The notes below the pieces were generated by a model. It did not search any database, was not told the DNA's origin, and worked only from the letters and a program-made list of their open reading frames with translations. 54,355 nt of DNA from Akkermansia muciniphila (lineage in GTDB: Bacteria > Verrucomicrobiota > Verrucomicrobiia > Verrucomicrobiales > V1-33). The stretch's first letter is position 1. The number at the start of each line of letters is the position of its first letter. The position numbers and the translations under genes were made by a program. The stretch is taken from the NCBI GenBank assembly GCA_945900785.1, contig CAMDJM010000030.1:1-54355 (forward strand), written 5' to 3'. Below, in pieces: positions 26,254 to 35,666 of this stretch.

Positions 26254-28275
26254 TCAGTCCGCGATGACCCGGGGGGCGGGCGGCAGGGCGTCGAGGAAGA
26301 TTTTCCCATAGCTCTTCGTCAGCACCCGCGGATCCAGGATGACCGCGATACCGTGGTCCTTTCTCGTGCGGATGAGGCGGCCGATCCCCTGGCGGAGCTT
26401 CAGCACGGCTTCCGGCACGGAGTATTCAGAAAAGGGGTTGCCCCCGCGGTCCTCGATATGCTCGATCCGGGCGGCGGTCAGCGGATGGTCGGGCACCGCA
26501 AACGGCAGGCGGGTGATGATGACATTGGACAAGGCCTCCCCCGGCACATCCACCCCGGTCCAGAAGCTTTCCGTGCCAAAAAGCACACTGCTGACGTCGT
26601 CCTTGAAATCCTGGAGCAATTGATGCCGCGGCCGGCCTTTTCCCTGCACCAGCAGGTCCCAGCCCTTTTGCTTGAACCAGCGCTCCATGCGGGAGGCCAG
26701 GTTTTCCATCAGCTTGTAGCTGGTGAACAGCACAAAAGCCCGGCCCTGGGACTGCTCCAGGTAATGCTGCACCCACTGTTCCAGTGCGGCATCATACCCG
26801 GGGGCATTGGGGTCCGGCATCTGGCGCACGAGGTGCAGCTTCATCTGCGTATCCCAGTCAAACGGGCTGCCGATCTGCACCGCCCTGACTTTTTCCGCCC
26901 CGCAGCGGCGGCGGAAGTAACGCAAGTTAGGCTCCCCGGCGCCAAAGGTCGCGCTGGTCAGCACACAGGTCTTCAGGCCATTGAAAAAAATCTGCCGCAG
27001 CAGCCCGCTCACGTCCACCGGCGCGGCATGCATGCTGATGTTCCGCTGATCAATGCCGCTGCGCTCCACCCAATACACATGTCCCGGCCGCGCCATGGTG
27101 AGGAATTCCTCCAGGCCGGCCCGCGTCTCGGCGAGACGGCGGCCCATCTCCGCCAATTCAGTCAGGCTATTGTCCGGCGTTTCCTTGTCATCCGTCAGCT
27201 TCCGCACGCACTGCACCACTTCCAGCAGGGCTCCGCCCAGGGTATTCTCCACCAGCCCGGCCGTGCGCACCCGGAACTCCCGGCCTGCCGGAGAGAATTT
27301 CGCCGCCTGCTTCACAGACTCAAAAAAACCTTCCACCTGATCCAGCACTTTTGCCGTGCTGGTGACGCCGTCCGGACTTTTCGCCAGGGCGAAGAGCCCC
27401 TTTTGAGTGCGGGGATTATAGAGCCGGTTCAGGTCAAAGCGCAGGCTGGCCTGGGACAAGTTCAGCCCCAGCTGTTTGGCCGCAACATTTTCGAGGGTGT
27501 GGGCCTCGTCCAGCACCACGAAGTCATTGGCAAAAAGGAAGCCCTCACCTTCCGCGCCCATTTCATCCTGGGCGGAGAGCAGGGTGAAAAAGAGCGTGTG
27601 ATTCAGCACCAGCACTTCCGCTTCCGCCGCCGCCCGGCGCGCGTGCTGATAATAACAGCCGCTGTCCGGCCCGCAACTGCGCGGGGTGCACACATGGGCC
27701 TCACTGCACACCTGCGACCACACATTCGGTGAGGGGGAAAAATTCAAATCGCTCAACGTGCCATCCTTCGTCTCCTGCTTCCACTTCCACAGGGCGCGCA
27801 GCTCATCATGCTCCGCCGTGCTGAACAGATCGCCGGTGCTGCGCATGGATTTGGACAGGCGCTGCGGACAGAGATAGTTGCCGCGCCCCTTCAGCAGCAC
27901 CGCCGCGAAGGGCTGCCCCACCAGCTTTTGCACAATAGGGATGTCCTTGGAAATCAACTGCTCCTGCAGATTGATGGTGTGGGTGGAGATGACCGCCTTC
28001 CGCTTGTGCCGCAGCGCCGTCAGGATGGCCGGCAGCAGATAGGCGAGGGACTTTCCCACCCCGGTGCCGGCCTCGATGATCACCGGGCGCTTTTTCTCGA
28101 TGGCCTGCCCCACCTCCACCGCCATGCGCTGCTGTTCCTCACGGTATTCAAAGTCGGGGGATTTTGCCAGCATTCCGGTCAGGGAAAAGGCCTCATGCAT
28201 CTCCCTGGCCAAGCCGCTCAGAGCATCCGCCGGGGGCGTGCTGGTGTCCGACCTGCCACGGGGCATGTCTTCCAT
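26254..28275 (-). CDS. DinG-type ATP-dependent iron-sulfur helicase
   Basis: Superfamily 2 helicase of the DinG/XPD type, 673 residues. Helicase motif I is IIEAGTGVGKSLAYLLP, followed by AVISTHTINLQEQL. An Fe-S cluster region begins NYLCPQRL and continues CSEAHVCTPRSCGPDSGCYY. The DEAH box is FVVLDEAHTLENVA. Motif VI reads LRQGIGRLIRTRKDHG. Family members unwind 5'-tailed DNA, D-loops and R-loops. A longer frame to 28347 opens with TTG, but GAGGAA stands five bases before the ATG at 28273-28275, which I prefer. It diverges from the large TolB/M28 gene, so the 146-base gap should hold both promoters. Confidence 0.9.
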   Translation of the reverse strand: MEDMPRGRSDTSTPPADALSGLAREMHEAFSLTGMLAKSPDFEYREEQQRMAVEVGQAIEKKRPVIIEAGTGVGKSLAYLLPAILTALRHKRKAVISTHTINLQEQLISKDIPIVQKLVGQPFAAVLLKGRGNYLCPQRLSKSMRSTGDLFSTAEHDELRALWKWKQETKDGTLSDLNFSPSPNVWSQVCSEAHVCTPRSCGPDSGCYYQHARRAAAEAEVLVLNHTLFFTLLSAQDEMGAEGEGFLFANDFVVLDEAHTLENVAAKQLGLNLSQASLRFDLNRLYNPRTQKGLFALAKSPDGVTSTAKVLDQVEGFFESVKQAAKFSPAGREFRVRTAGLVENTLGGALLEVVQCVRKLTDDKETPDNSLTELAEMGRRLAETRAGLEEFLTMARPGHVYWVERSGIDQRNISMHAAPVDVSGLLRQIFFNGLKTCVLTSATFGAGEPNLRYFRRRCGAEKVRAVQIGSPFDWDTQMKLHLVRQMPDPNAPGYDAALEQWVQHYLEQSQGRAFVLFTSYKLMENLASRMERWFKQKGWDLLVQGKGRPRHQLLQDFKDDVSSVLFGTESFWTGVDVPGEALSNVIITRLPFAVPDHPLTAARIEHIEDRGGNPFSEYSVPEAVLKLRQGIGRLIRTRKDHGIAVILDPRVLTKSYGKIFLDALPPAPRVIAD

Positions 28276-28421
28276 CAATTCCTCAGGCAACCGGCTTTCC
28301 ACAAAGGAAACGGAACACCCGCCGGGGGTGGCGTCAATCGCTGGCAAGCCCTCCCCGTGAAAAACCAGCCGCCCACCAATGGGAGGTTTGCTTGACGGAT
28401 CCGGCCTCCGCAGACGTATTC

Positions 28422-31391
28422 ATGCTCATGATGCGATACACCCCTTTTTTTGCCTTGTTGGCCATCACGGCCCCCGCCCCGGGCCAGGAAGCCCCGGCGG
28501 AGCCTGACGCTTTTGTCTCCGGCACCCGCCAGCTCACCTTTTCCGGCAAGCGCGCCGGCGAAGGTTACTTCAGCGCGGATGGCAAACGCCTGATCTTCCA
28601 AAGCGAGCGGGATCCGGCAAATCCCTTTTATCAAATTTTCCTGCTCGACTTCGAAACCGGCGACACCACCCGCCTATCCAATGGCACCGGTAAAACCACC
28701 TGCGCCTGGCTGCATCCGGATGGAAAACGCTTTCTCTACGCCTCCACCCACGCGGATGCCGCTTCCCCTGCCCTGCAGGCAGCGGAACTGAAGGACCGGG
28801 CCGAAGGCAGGCAAAAACGCTATGCCTGGGACTACGATGAGCACTACGACATCTACAGCCAAAGCCTGGATGGCAGCGCCCAGGCAGACCTGACAAAATG
28901 CCTTGGTTACGATGCGGAAGGCAGCTACAGCCCCGACGGCCAGTGGATCGCCTTTGCCTCCAACCGGCATGCTTACACGGAGACCCTGACCAAGGAGGAA
29001 CAGGCGAAGTTTGACGGGCAAAAATCCTGGCTGATGGACATCTATCTGATGAAGGCGGACGGCACGGAAGTGAAGCGCCTGACTGATGTCCGGGGCTACG
29101 ATGGCGGGCCATTTTTCAGCCCGGACGGGAAAAAAATCTGCTGGCGCCGCTTCACCGAAGAGGAAGACCGCGCCGAGGTGTGGTCCATGAACATGGACGG
29201 CACCGGCCAGCAGCCCCTGACCCATCTGGGGGCGATGTCCTGGGCACCGTATTACCACCCCTCCGGCGAATATCTGATTTTCACCACCAACAAACACGGC
29301 TTCGATAATTTCGAACTGTATCTTGTGGCTGCCTCCGGTCAGGGGGATCCGGTGCGGGTGACGCATACCCCCGGCTTCGATGGCCTGCCGGTCTTTTCGC
29401 CGGACGGCAAAAAGCTCTCGTGGACCAGCAACCGCACCGCTGAAAAAGCCTCGCAGATTTTCATCGCGGATTGGGATCATGCCGCCGCGCGGAAGGCGCT
29501 TGGGCAGACGGGTCCTGACAAAACCTCAGCACCCGCCAGTGCCGTCCCCGCAGCAGCAGCCCCCGTGGTCAGGGTGGAGGATCTGGCTCCTGAAGTCCGG
29601 GCGGAGGATTTGAAAAAGCATATTTACTATCTGGCCTCCGATGCCCTCCAGGGCCGGCTCACCGGCACCCCCGGCGAACAAATGGCCACGGACTACGCCG
29701 CCGGCATGTTCAAAGCCTTCGGCCTGGCCCCGGCAGGAGATGGGGAAACCTACTTCCATTCCTTCGAATTCACCGCCGGCGTGGCCTTGGGGAAAGGCAA
29801 CTCCCTGAGCGTGAGCGGAGCCCAGCAGCCGGAGACGCAGGTGGAGCGCGATTGGACGCCCCTGACTTTTTCCTCCACGGGCACCATGGAAGCCATGCCT
29901 GTGGCCTTTGCCGGTTACGGAATGGAAATTCCGGAGGGCGTGGATGGCAATGGCAAGCGCACGGAGGCTTATTCCTCCTACTTCCACCTCGATGTGAAGG
30001 ACAAATGGGTGATGCTCTTCCGCTACCTGCCGGAAGGGATCAGTCAGGAGGAACGCGTGCGTTTTGGCCGCTTCGCCAGCCTGCGCTACAAGGCCCTGAC
30101 CGCCCGGCAAAAGGGAGCGAAAGGGATCATCGTGGTCAGCGGCCCCTCCTCCAAAGTGGTGCAGCAGCTCGTGCCCCTGAGCTTTGATGCCAGCATGGCC
30201 GGCAGCGGCGTGGCAGCGGTCTCCATAACGGATGCCATGGCGGGCCAGCTCCTCGCGCCCAGCCAAAAAGACCTTGCCGCCCTCCAGACAGAATTGGATA
30301 GCGGAAAGCAGGTTCAGGGCTTCGATGTCCCCGGCTTGAAACTGGGGGCAGTGCTCGATATCCACCAGGAAAAACGTCAGGGCCGCAATGTGCTCGCCCG
30401 TCTTACTGCCGAAAACCTGAATCCCCATGCGCCAGCTCTTGTCATCGGAGCCCACATCGACCACCTCGGCACCGGCAGTGGTCCGACCTCCCGCGATACC
30501 AACGCCAAGCCGGAAGACATCCATCATGGAGCGGACGATAATGCCTCCGGCGTGGCCGGTGTGCTGGAAATCGCGCAGTGGCTGGCCAGCGAGCAAAAAG
30601 CCGGACGCCTCAAATTGGAGCGCGAAGTGATCTTCGCTGGATGGTCCGGTGAAGAGATCGGCCTGCTCGGGGCCAATGCCTGGTGCCGCGACCTCGCGAA
30701 GTCCATCTTCAAGGATGAAAACGCCAAACTGAACCTCATGCTCGGCGCGAATCTGAACATGGACATGATCGGCCGCCTGGGCAAAAGTCTCATCCTCCAG
30801 GGCCTCGGCTCCAGTGATTGGTGGGCCGGTGAAATCGAAAAACGCAACGCCGTGACCGGCCTGTCCCTGCAGGTGCAGCAGGATTGCTATCTTCCGACCG
30901 ATGCCTCCGTCTTCTACCTGCGCGGGGTGCCGATCCTGAATGCCTTCACCGGCCAGCACGAGGACTATCATAAACCCAGCGACACCGCTGACAAAATCAA
31001 TTACCCAGGCACCGAACAGGTCACCCGTTTCATGGCCCTCGTCGCCCGCAGCCTTGCCACCGGCGCGGAAGTGCCGGTTTACAAGGAGCAGAAGCGCCCT
31101 GACGAAGGCAGCCGCGGCGGCATGCGGGTCTATCTGGGCACCGTCCCTGACTATTCGCAGGAAGGCATCGAAGGTGTAAAACTCAGCGGCGTCAGCGCGG
31201 TGGGTCCTGCCGCGAAGGCCGGCATGCTCGCAGGTGACATCATCGTCAAACTGGCCGGCAAGGACATCAAAAATATTTACGACTACACCTTTGTCATGGG
31301 AGTCCTGAAAATCGGTCAGGAAACGGAAATTGAAGTCCAGCGCGCCGGCCAGCGACAGACCCTGAAAATCACTCCCGGCAGCCGGGAGTGA
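28422..31391 (+). CDS. Exported TolB-propeller / M28 aminopeptidase / PDZ protein
   Basis: A 989-residue secreted protein with a short Sec-like signal (MRYTPFFALLAITAPAPG). Residues to about 360 form a TolB/DPP-like propeller with repeated SPDGK motifs (GSYSPDGQWIAFASN, PFFSPDGKKICW, PVFSPDGKKLSW). From about 390 comes a metallopeptidase family M28 domain with a PA-type insert. All zinc ligands are present: IGAHIDHLG, HHGADDNASG, AGWSGEEIGLLG, NMDMIGRLG and HEDYHKPSDTADKIN. A C-terminal PDZ domain follows (VGPAAKAGMLAGDIIVKLAGK). The start lies in a cluster of three in-frame ATGs at 28422, 28428 and 28431. It likely trims peptides in the periplasm, with the propeller gating access. Confidence 0.88.
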   Translation: MLMMRYTPFFALLAITAPAPGQEAPAEPDAFVSGTRQLTFSGKRAGEGYFSADGKRLIFQSERDPANPFYQIFLLDFETGDTTRLSNGTGKTTCAWLHPDGKRFLYASTHADAASPALQAAELKDRAEGRQKRYAWDYDEHYDIYSQSLDGSAQADLTKCLGYDAEGSYSPDGQWIAFASNRHAYTETLTKEEQAKFDGQKSWLMDIYLMKADGTEVKRLTDVRGYDGGPFFSPDGKKICWRRFTEEEDRAEVWSMNMDGTGQQPLTHLGAMSWAPYYHPSGEYLIFTTNKHGFDNFELYLVAASGQGDPVRVTHTPGFDGLPVFSPDGKKLSWTSNRTAEKASQIFIADWDHAAARKALGQTGPDKTSAPASAVPAAAAPVVRVEDLAPEVRAEDLKKHIYYLASDALQGRLTGTPGEQMATDYAAGMFKAFGLAPAGDGETYFHSFEFTAGVALGKGNSLSVSGAQQPETQVERDWTPLTFSSTGTMEAMPVAFAGYGMEIPEGVDGNGKRTEAYSSYFHLDVKDKWVMLFRYLPEGISQEERVRFGRFASLRYKALTARQKGAKGIIVVSGPSSKVVQQLVPLSFDASMAGSGVAAVSITDAMAGQLLAPSQKDLAALQTELDSGKQVQGFDVPGLKLGAVLDIHQEKRQGRNVLARLTAENLNPHAPALVIGAHIDHLGTGSGPTSRDTNAKPEDIHHGADDNASGVAGVLEIAQWLASEQKAGRLKLEREVIFAGWSGEEIGLLGANAWCRDLAKSIFKDENAKLNLMLGANLNMDMIGRLGKSLILQGLGSSDWWAGEIEKRNAVTGLSLQVQQDCYLPTDASVFYLRGVPILNAFTGQHEDYHKPSDTADKINYPGTEQVTRFMALVARSLATGAEVPVYKEQKRPDEGSRGGMRVYLGTVPDYSQEGIEGVKLSGVSAVGPAAKAGMLAGDIIVKLAGKDIKNIYDYTFVMGVLKIGQETEIEVQRAGQRQTLKITPGSRE

Positions 31392-31551
31392 GGCCCGGTT
31401 TGCCGGTGCAGGCCAGGATTTACCCAGGCTTAACAACTCCAGGGACGCGAAGACATCAAATCTTTACAATCAGGTGCCATGGTGTGGATGTGCCGGAGAA
31501 TTCCCTCCGGCACCACAAAAAACCCAACCACCACGAACCGGAATCAATCCC

Positions 31552-32460
31552 ATGAAAACAACCCTCCTCTCCCTCGCCTTCGTCGCCTCGGCTGCCTTGC
31601 TCCAAGCCCAGGAAAGCAGCCCCCAGCCAGCCCCAACTCCAGTGCCGGCGCCCACCGCTCCCGCACCTGGCGAACCCACCCCCCAGCCAGACGCGAAGCC
31701 CCCTCACGGCCGCCGCCTCATCCTGCCTCCCCTCTTCGTTGCCCTGGATACCAACAAGGATGGCGGGATTTCCCAGGAAGAAATCTCCGCCGCCGCCACC
31801 TCCCTGAAGACTCTTGATAAGAATAATGACGGAAAGCTGAGCCGCGAAGAATCCTTCAGACTCAACCCTCCCCAAATGGAAAGCAAAGCCGGGGGCCCGG
31901 ATCAGCGTAACGACGAAGGACGCCCTCCCCGTGAGGACGGGCCACGCAGTGAAGGACGCCCTCCCCGCGAAAACGGACCCCGCCGCGAAGGACGCCGTCC
32001 CCACGAAGACGGACCACGCCACGAAGGACGCCCTCCCCGCGAAGACGGACCACGCCACGAAGGACGCCCACCCCGTGAAGACGGACCCCGCCACGAAGGA
32101 CGCCCTCCCCGCGAAGACGGACCACGCCACGAAGGACGCCCACCCCGCGAAGACGGACCCCGCCACGAAGGCCGCCCTCCCCGTGAAGACGGACCCCGCC
32201 GCGAAGGACGCTCTCCCCGCGAAGACGGACCCCGCCACGAAGGACGCCCTCCCCGCGAAGACGGACCACGCCACGAAGGACGCCCTCCCCGTGAAGACGG
32301 ACCCCGCCACGAAGGACGCCCTCCCCGCGAGGACGGGCCACGCCACGAAGGACGCCCTCCGCGCGAAGACGGACCACGCCACGAAGGACGCCCTCCCCGC
32401 GAAGACGGACCACGCAGCCGCCGGGATGAACCTCAAAGCCCTCCCGCAGGCGAACGCTAG
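31552..32460 (+). CDS. Exported EF-hand protein with fourteen 12-residue charged repeats
   Basis: A 302-residue secreted protein (signal MKTTLLSLAFVASAALLQAQ), followed by a Pro/Ala-rich linker. Two EF-hand loops follow, LDTNKDGGISQEE and LDKNNDGKLSREE, both with ligand residues at the canonical positions, so calcium binding is likely. The rest is a tandem repeat of the unit GRPPREDGPRHE, fourteen copies from 31918 to 32421, then a short tail. Substitutions are few (S, R or H at position 11, one N for D). The tail is rich in Arg, Pro and Glu, predicts no fold and resembles a polyampholyte. A role in binding anionic polymer or mineral is conjecture. It is preceded by 160 bases of spacer. Confidence 0.85.
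   Translation: MKTTLLSLAFVASAALLQAQESSPQPAPTPVPAPTAPAPGEPTPQPDAKPPHGRRLILPPLFVALDTNKDGGISQEEISAAATSLKTLDKNNDGKLSREESFRLNPPQMESKAGGPDQRNDEGRPPREDGPRSEGRPPRENGPRREGRRPHEDGPRHEGRPPREDGPRHEGRPPREDGPRHEGRPPREDGPRHEGRPPREDGPRHEGRPPREDGPRREGRSPREDGPRHEGRPPREDGPRHEGRPPREDGPRHEGRPPREDGPRHEGRPPREDGPRHEGRPPREDGPRSRRDEPQSPPAGER
31918..32421 (+). repeat. 36-base coding minisatellite, 14 units
   Basis: Fourteen contiguous 36-base units starting GGACGCCCTCCCCGTGA. Neighbouring units differ by a few third-position changes and shared variants such as CCACCC against CCTCCC. This indicates recent copy-number change by unequal exchange or slippage. Because the unit is GC-rich and 36 bases long, other frames stay open and mimic genes. 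Confidence 0.92.
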
Positions 32461-32549
32461 GCCGGATTCACCTTTGGCATGGGTGCTTCAGATGATGCAA
32501 AGCGTTCCAGCTTTTACCCCCAACCCCATTCAGCTATTGATAGCTTAGT

Positions 32550-32584
32550 CCCGCCGTCCGGCTCAGCCCGGGCGGCGGGGTTTT
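32550..32584 (+). terminator. Intrinsic terminator
   Basis: CCCGCCG at 32550-32556 pairs with CGGCGGG at 32573-32579. An inner CCGG/CCGG contact closes the hairpin, and TTTT follows at 32581-32584. It lies 90 bases after the EF-hand gene and would end that transcript before the convergent exporter unit. Confidence 0.7.
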
Positions 32585-32617
32585 CTATGTCTACAACCTT
32601 CATGCGGCACCCCTCCG

Positions 32618-32646
32618 GTAGCAAGGCCCGTCCCGGCCTTGAGCAG
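32618..32646. repeat. Dispersed palindromic repeat, copy 1
   Basis: Carries a palindrome AAGGCC-CGTCCC-GGCCTT with flanks GTAGC on the left and GAGCAG on the right. The same core and right flank recur at 48483-48509, and a related palindrome at 54166-54190. It lies in the spacer between two convergent transcripts, typical of REP-like elements. Confidence 0.6.
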
Positions 32647-32692
32647 TGCCCCGGCCAGAACCAGACGTATGCTCTGGCGGTCGCGTTTTCAT

Positions 32693-33646
32693 TCATGGTG
32701 CGGGAACTAAAGTGGTTTCAATGTAAACATCCACCTGCTGGCCAACATAGAGCATTTTCCCGTCAGGTTTTTTCAGATTGAAAATGACCTGGAGGACGCG
32801 GGTGTCGACGCGCTCGGTGCTGTCGCCCGTCAGCGACTTCTTGGGCACCACGAAGGGATCGATCCTGACAAAAGTGAGGGGCAGCTGGTTTTTCGAATCC
32901 CCTTTAATATAGGCTGTGGCGCGGCTGTTGAGTTGGATCAGGGGAGCATTTTGTTCATCGACATCAGCGCGGATTTGCAGGGTGTCGATATCCCCCAGCA
33001 CCATGAGGGGTTCCGGCGGATTGGCATTGGCATACTCGCCTTCGCGCAGATTGAGGCGGAGGATGCGGCCATCCCGGCTGGCGCGGACGGTGAGAACTTC
33101 CCGCTCGATTTCGGCCTGGGCCAGTTGGGCTTTGGCGGCTTCCAGTTGGGCCGTATTGCGGGTGATCTGTGCCTCGGCCGATTGCACGGCAAAGGTCCGT
33201 CGCTTGAGTTCGTCTTCGGTGATGACTTTGGCATAGGCAGGCGAACTGACGCGCTGAAGTTGGTCCCTGGCTTCGGCCAGGGCGACCTGAGCGGCGGCAA
33301 TGGCCGCGTCCTCGACCGCGAGTTGCGCGCGCAGCGTGGAGGCGCGGGCGGTCGCTTCGCGGGGATCGATCTGGAAAAGCGGATCACCCGTTTTCACATC
33401 AGAGCCAACGCCCGGCCACACTTTGGTGACCAGTCCGGGTTTGGTGGTGGCCACGTTGACGTTTTCCCGTGCTGCTTCAATAATGCCCGTGGCGGCAATG
33501 CTGAATTGGTAAGGCGAACGCGCTGGTTCCGCGAGCGGCGGCGGAGCGGGCGGTTTGTTGGCCTGGGATTGGGCCAGGGTCACCCCCTTCCAAACCCCAA
33601 ACGATGCGAGAACAACAAGGGTGCCGATAATGATGCGGTATAGCAT
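32693..33646 (-). CDS. DevB/HlyD-type periplasmic adaptor of an ABC exporter
   Basis: Membrane-fusion protein of 317 residues. It has one N-terminal membrane segment (YRIIIGTLVVLASFGVWKG), a split lipoyl domain (AATGIIEAARENVNVATTKPG ... VWPGVGSDVKTGDPLFQIDP) and a long coiled-coil hairpin with heptads (LRAQLAVEDAAIAAAQVALAEARDQL). The returning half is TVRASRDGRILRLNLREGEY, followed by a beta-barrel. The ATG at 33646 is preferred over a TTG at 33685, which would only lengthen the leader. It is the third gene of a minus-strand set with an ATPase and a DevC-like permease, together a MacAB/DevBCA-type tripartite efflux system. An outer-membrane factor is not in the window. The substrate is unknown. 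Confidence 0.85.
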   Translation of the reverse strand: MLYRIIIGTLVVLASFGVWKGVTLAQSQANKPPAPPPLAEPARSPYQFSIAATGIIEAARENVNVATTKPGLVTKVWPGVGSDVKTGDPLFQIDPREATARASTLRAQLAVEDAAIAAAQVALAEARDQLQRVSSPAYAKVITEDELKRRTFAVQSAEAQITRNTAQLEAAKAQLAQAEIEREVLTVRASRDGRILRLNLREGEYANANPPEPLMVLGDIDTLQIRADVDEQNAPLIQLNSRATAYIKGDSKNQLPLTFVRIDPFVVPKKSLTGDSTERVDTRVLQVIFNLKKPDGKMLYVGQQVDVYIETTLVPAP

Positions 33647-33681
33647 GGGAGACAGGGAAAAGGGATAGGATGCAGGGAAGG

Positions 33682-34410
33682 TCAACCGTGAAGGGCGTGC
33701 AGGGTTTCGGGAGAGGCCAGTTGATTGGTCAGGACACGCCCGTCCTCCATCTCCGCGATGCGGTCGGCAAAGTCGTAGACGCGGGGATCGTGGGTGACCA
33801 CAATGACGGAGCGGTCCGCCTTCCTGGCCACTTCCTTGAGCAGTCCCATTACGGAGTGCCCGGTCTCGCGGTCCAGCGCGGAAGTCGGCTCATCGCAGAT
33901 CACCAACCGGGGATCATGCACCAGCGCACGGGCAATGGCGACGCGCTGCTGCTGCCCGCCGGAGAGTTGACGCGGGTAGTTTTGCCCCCGCCCGGCGAGA
34001 CCGACCTGTTCCAGCATGGCATTGGCGGCGCGTTCCGCTTTGGACCGCGGGACGCCATTGAGCAGGAGCGGCACGCTGGCGTTTTCCACCAAAGTCAGGG
34101 TGGGGATGAGATTGAATTGCTGGAAGATGAAACCGATATTGCGCCTCCGGAAGTCCGTGACCCGGCCTTTGCTCATTTGGGTCAGTTCCTCGCCCAGCAC
34201 GAGGACTTTTCCTTCGTCAGGGACAAGGGTGCCGGCGATGATGGATAGCAAGGTGGTTTTACCACAACCGGATGGACCGACGATGAGTTGGAGTTCGCCC
34301 AGCGCCGCCGTGAAGTCAGCGCCCTTCAACGCCATGGTGCGCGCCGCTCCACTGCCAAATCCTTTCGTGATCCGGAAAGCGGCAACGGCAGTGGTGGGTG
34401 AAGGCGGCAT
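33682..34410 (-). CDS. DevA/MacB-type ABC transporter ATPase
   Basis: ATP-binding subunit of 242 residues. Walker A is GPSGCGKTT, the Q-loop follows in IFQQFNLIPTLTLVEN, the signature is LSGGQQQR, Walker B is LVICDEPTSALD and the H-loop is VVTHDPR. It is closest in pattern to LolD/MacB/DevA ATPases, which power mechanotransmission permeases rather than importers. It sits 17 bases after the permease gene and 35 before the adaptor gene, all on one strand. Confidence 0.92.
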   Translation of the reverse strand: MPPSPTTAVAAFRITKGFGSGAARTMALKGADFTAALGELQLIVGPSGCGKTTLLSIIAGTLVPDEGKVLVLGEELTQMSKGRVTDFRRRNIGFIFQQFNLIPTLTLVENASVPLLLNGVPRSKAERAANAMLEQVGLAGRGQNYPRQLSGGQQQRVAIARALVHDPRLVICDEPTSALDRETGHSVMGLLKEVARKADRSVIVVTHDPRVYDFADRIAEMEDGRVLTNQLASPETLHALHG

Positions 34411-34427
34411 GGGAAGAAATGAAAATA

Positions 34428-35570
34428 CTAGCCCCGGAAGACGACAGCGGCTTCGAGACGGCTGACTTTAATGATGGCCAGGGAGGCGGCGGCGAGGCAG
34501 ATGAAAAGGATAACAGCGAGCACTCCAGCGACCAACTGCCACGGGAGATAAAACGGCGGATTGCCCCGCTGGGCCGCAGCGGCTCCAAAGGCCGAGGCAG
34601 CTCCCATGCCGAGACCGTAACCGATCAGGCCTACGGTCATCACCTGCACCACCAGCATGGAAGCGAGTTTGAAATTACTGGCACCCATGGCTTTGAGCGC
34701 GCCCAGGTTTTTCAGGTTCTCCAACACAAAGCTGTAGAAGGTTTGTCCGCTGATGGCGATGCCGACGATCAGGCCGAGGATGATGGTGACCCCAAAACTG
34801 ATCGGGATGCCGGTGTTTTTGAAATACCAAATGATCGTGTCCTTGTAGAATGTGTCTTCAGTCCATGCCTTCATGCCAGTGACGCTGGCGTTGATGCGGT
34901 CCACCGTTTCCTGCGGAGTCAGGCCAGGGGCGGGTTCAGCCAGCACGGCACTCAGCATTTTACGTTGGCGTGGGGCGAATTGCAGGGCCTGATCGTAGGT
35001 GGTAAAAACATAGGGATAACCAAAGAAGGCGCGGTCGCTTTTGCAGATCGCGACGATGCGGGCTTCGCGGTCATTGATTTCAAAGATGTCACCCACTTTC
35101 GGCGGAGGCCCATTGGGCGTTTTCAGCCGCTGCAGGGCGAGGTCGTCGATGATGACGCTGTTAGGCAGACGGATGTCCTCGAGCCGTCCCTCCAAAATGG
35201 TGGCGGGCCGGCCGACCAGGCTGGTGGAGTCCAGACCAACGCAGAGGATGGGTTTGAAGTTCCCATCCGCAAGACGGGCCTGGAGGACGCTGACATAAAG
35301 TGGCACTGCCCAGGCCACGCCCGCCACGGAGCGCACCCGGCTGACATCTGTATCCCGAAGGGGTTTCAACTCGTTGACCTGCTCCACCTTGGCCTCCACC
35401 ACCCAGACTTTGGAGCGGATGTTGGAGATATGGCTGGTGGTCCACGAGAGCAGGCCAAAAAAGACCGCGCATTGCTGCGTCATGAGCAGGGCCGCGAAAA
35501 ACAGGCCTCCGAGCAGCATAAAAAATTTAGCCCGGTCGCCGACCAGCATTTTGAGAGCAAGATGAAACAT
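34428..35570 (-). CDS. DevC/FtsX-type ABC transporter permease
   Basis: Permease of 380 residues. One transmembrane segment is at the N-terminus (FFMLLGGLFFAALLMT), followed by a periplasmic domain of about 200 residues. Three transmembrane segments are at the C-terminus (FGVTIILGLIVGIAISG, MLVVQVMTVGLIGYGL, LVAGVLAVILFICLAAASLAI). This is the FtsX/MacB topology. LENLKNLGALKAMGASNFKL is the coupling-helix motif of the family. The ATG at 35570 (MFHLALKMLVGDRAKFF) is chosen; frame extends upstream to 35660 without family resemblance. First gene of the exporter unit. Confidence 0.88.
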   Translation of the reverse strand: MFHLALKMLVGDRAKFFMLLGGLFFAALLMTQQCAVFFGLLSWTTSHISNIRSKVWVVEAKVEQVNELKPLRDTDVSRVRSVAGVAWAVPLYVSVLQARLADGNFKPILCVGLDSTSLVGRPATILEGRLEDIRLPNSVIIDDLALQRLKTPNGPPPKVGDIFEINDREARIVAICKSDRAFFGYPYVFTTYDQALQFAPRQRKMLSAVLAEPAPGLTPQETVDRINASVTGMKAWTEDTFYKDTIIWYFKNTGIPISFGVTIILGLIVGIAISGQTFYSFVLENLKNLGALKAMGASNFKLASMLVVQVMTVGLIGYGLGMGAASAFGAAAAQRGNPPFYLPWQLVAGVLAVILFICLAAASLAIIKVSRLEAAVVFRG

Positions 35571-35666
35571 GGATCCGCAGGGGTAACACACCACCAGCGC
35601 CGGGCAAGGCGGGTCTCGCAGCATGTCTTCTTGCATTGGCATACGCTGCTGGAGTAACATCCAGTC

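Noticed and set aside
31456..32436. Long minus-strand frame of repeats (AWSVFAGRASFV type)
   Set aside because: It is the mirror of the 36-base repeat, which stays open in several frames. The plus-strand reading has a signal peptide and EF-hands.
31931..32548. Plus-strand frame with KDALPAKTDHAT repeats
   Set aside because: Frame-shifted reading of the same repeat, without start context or signal peptide.
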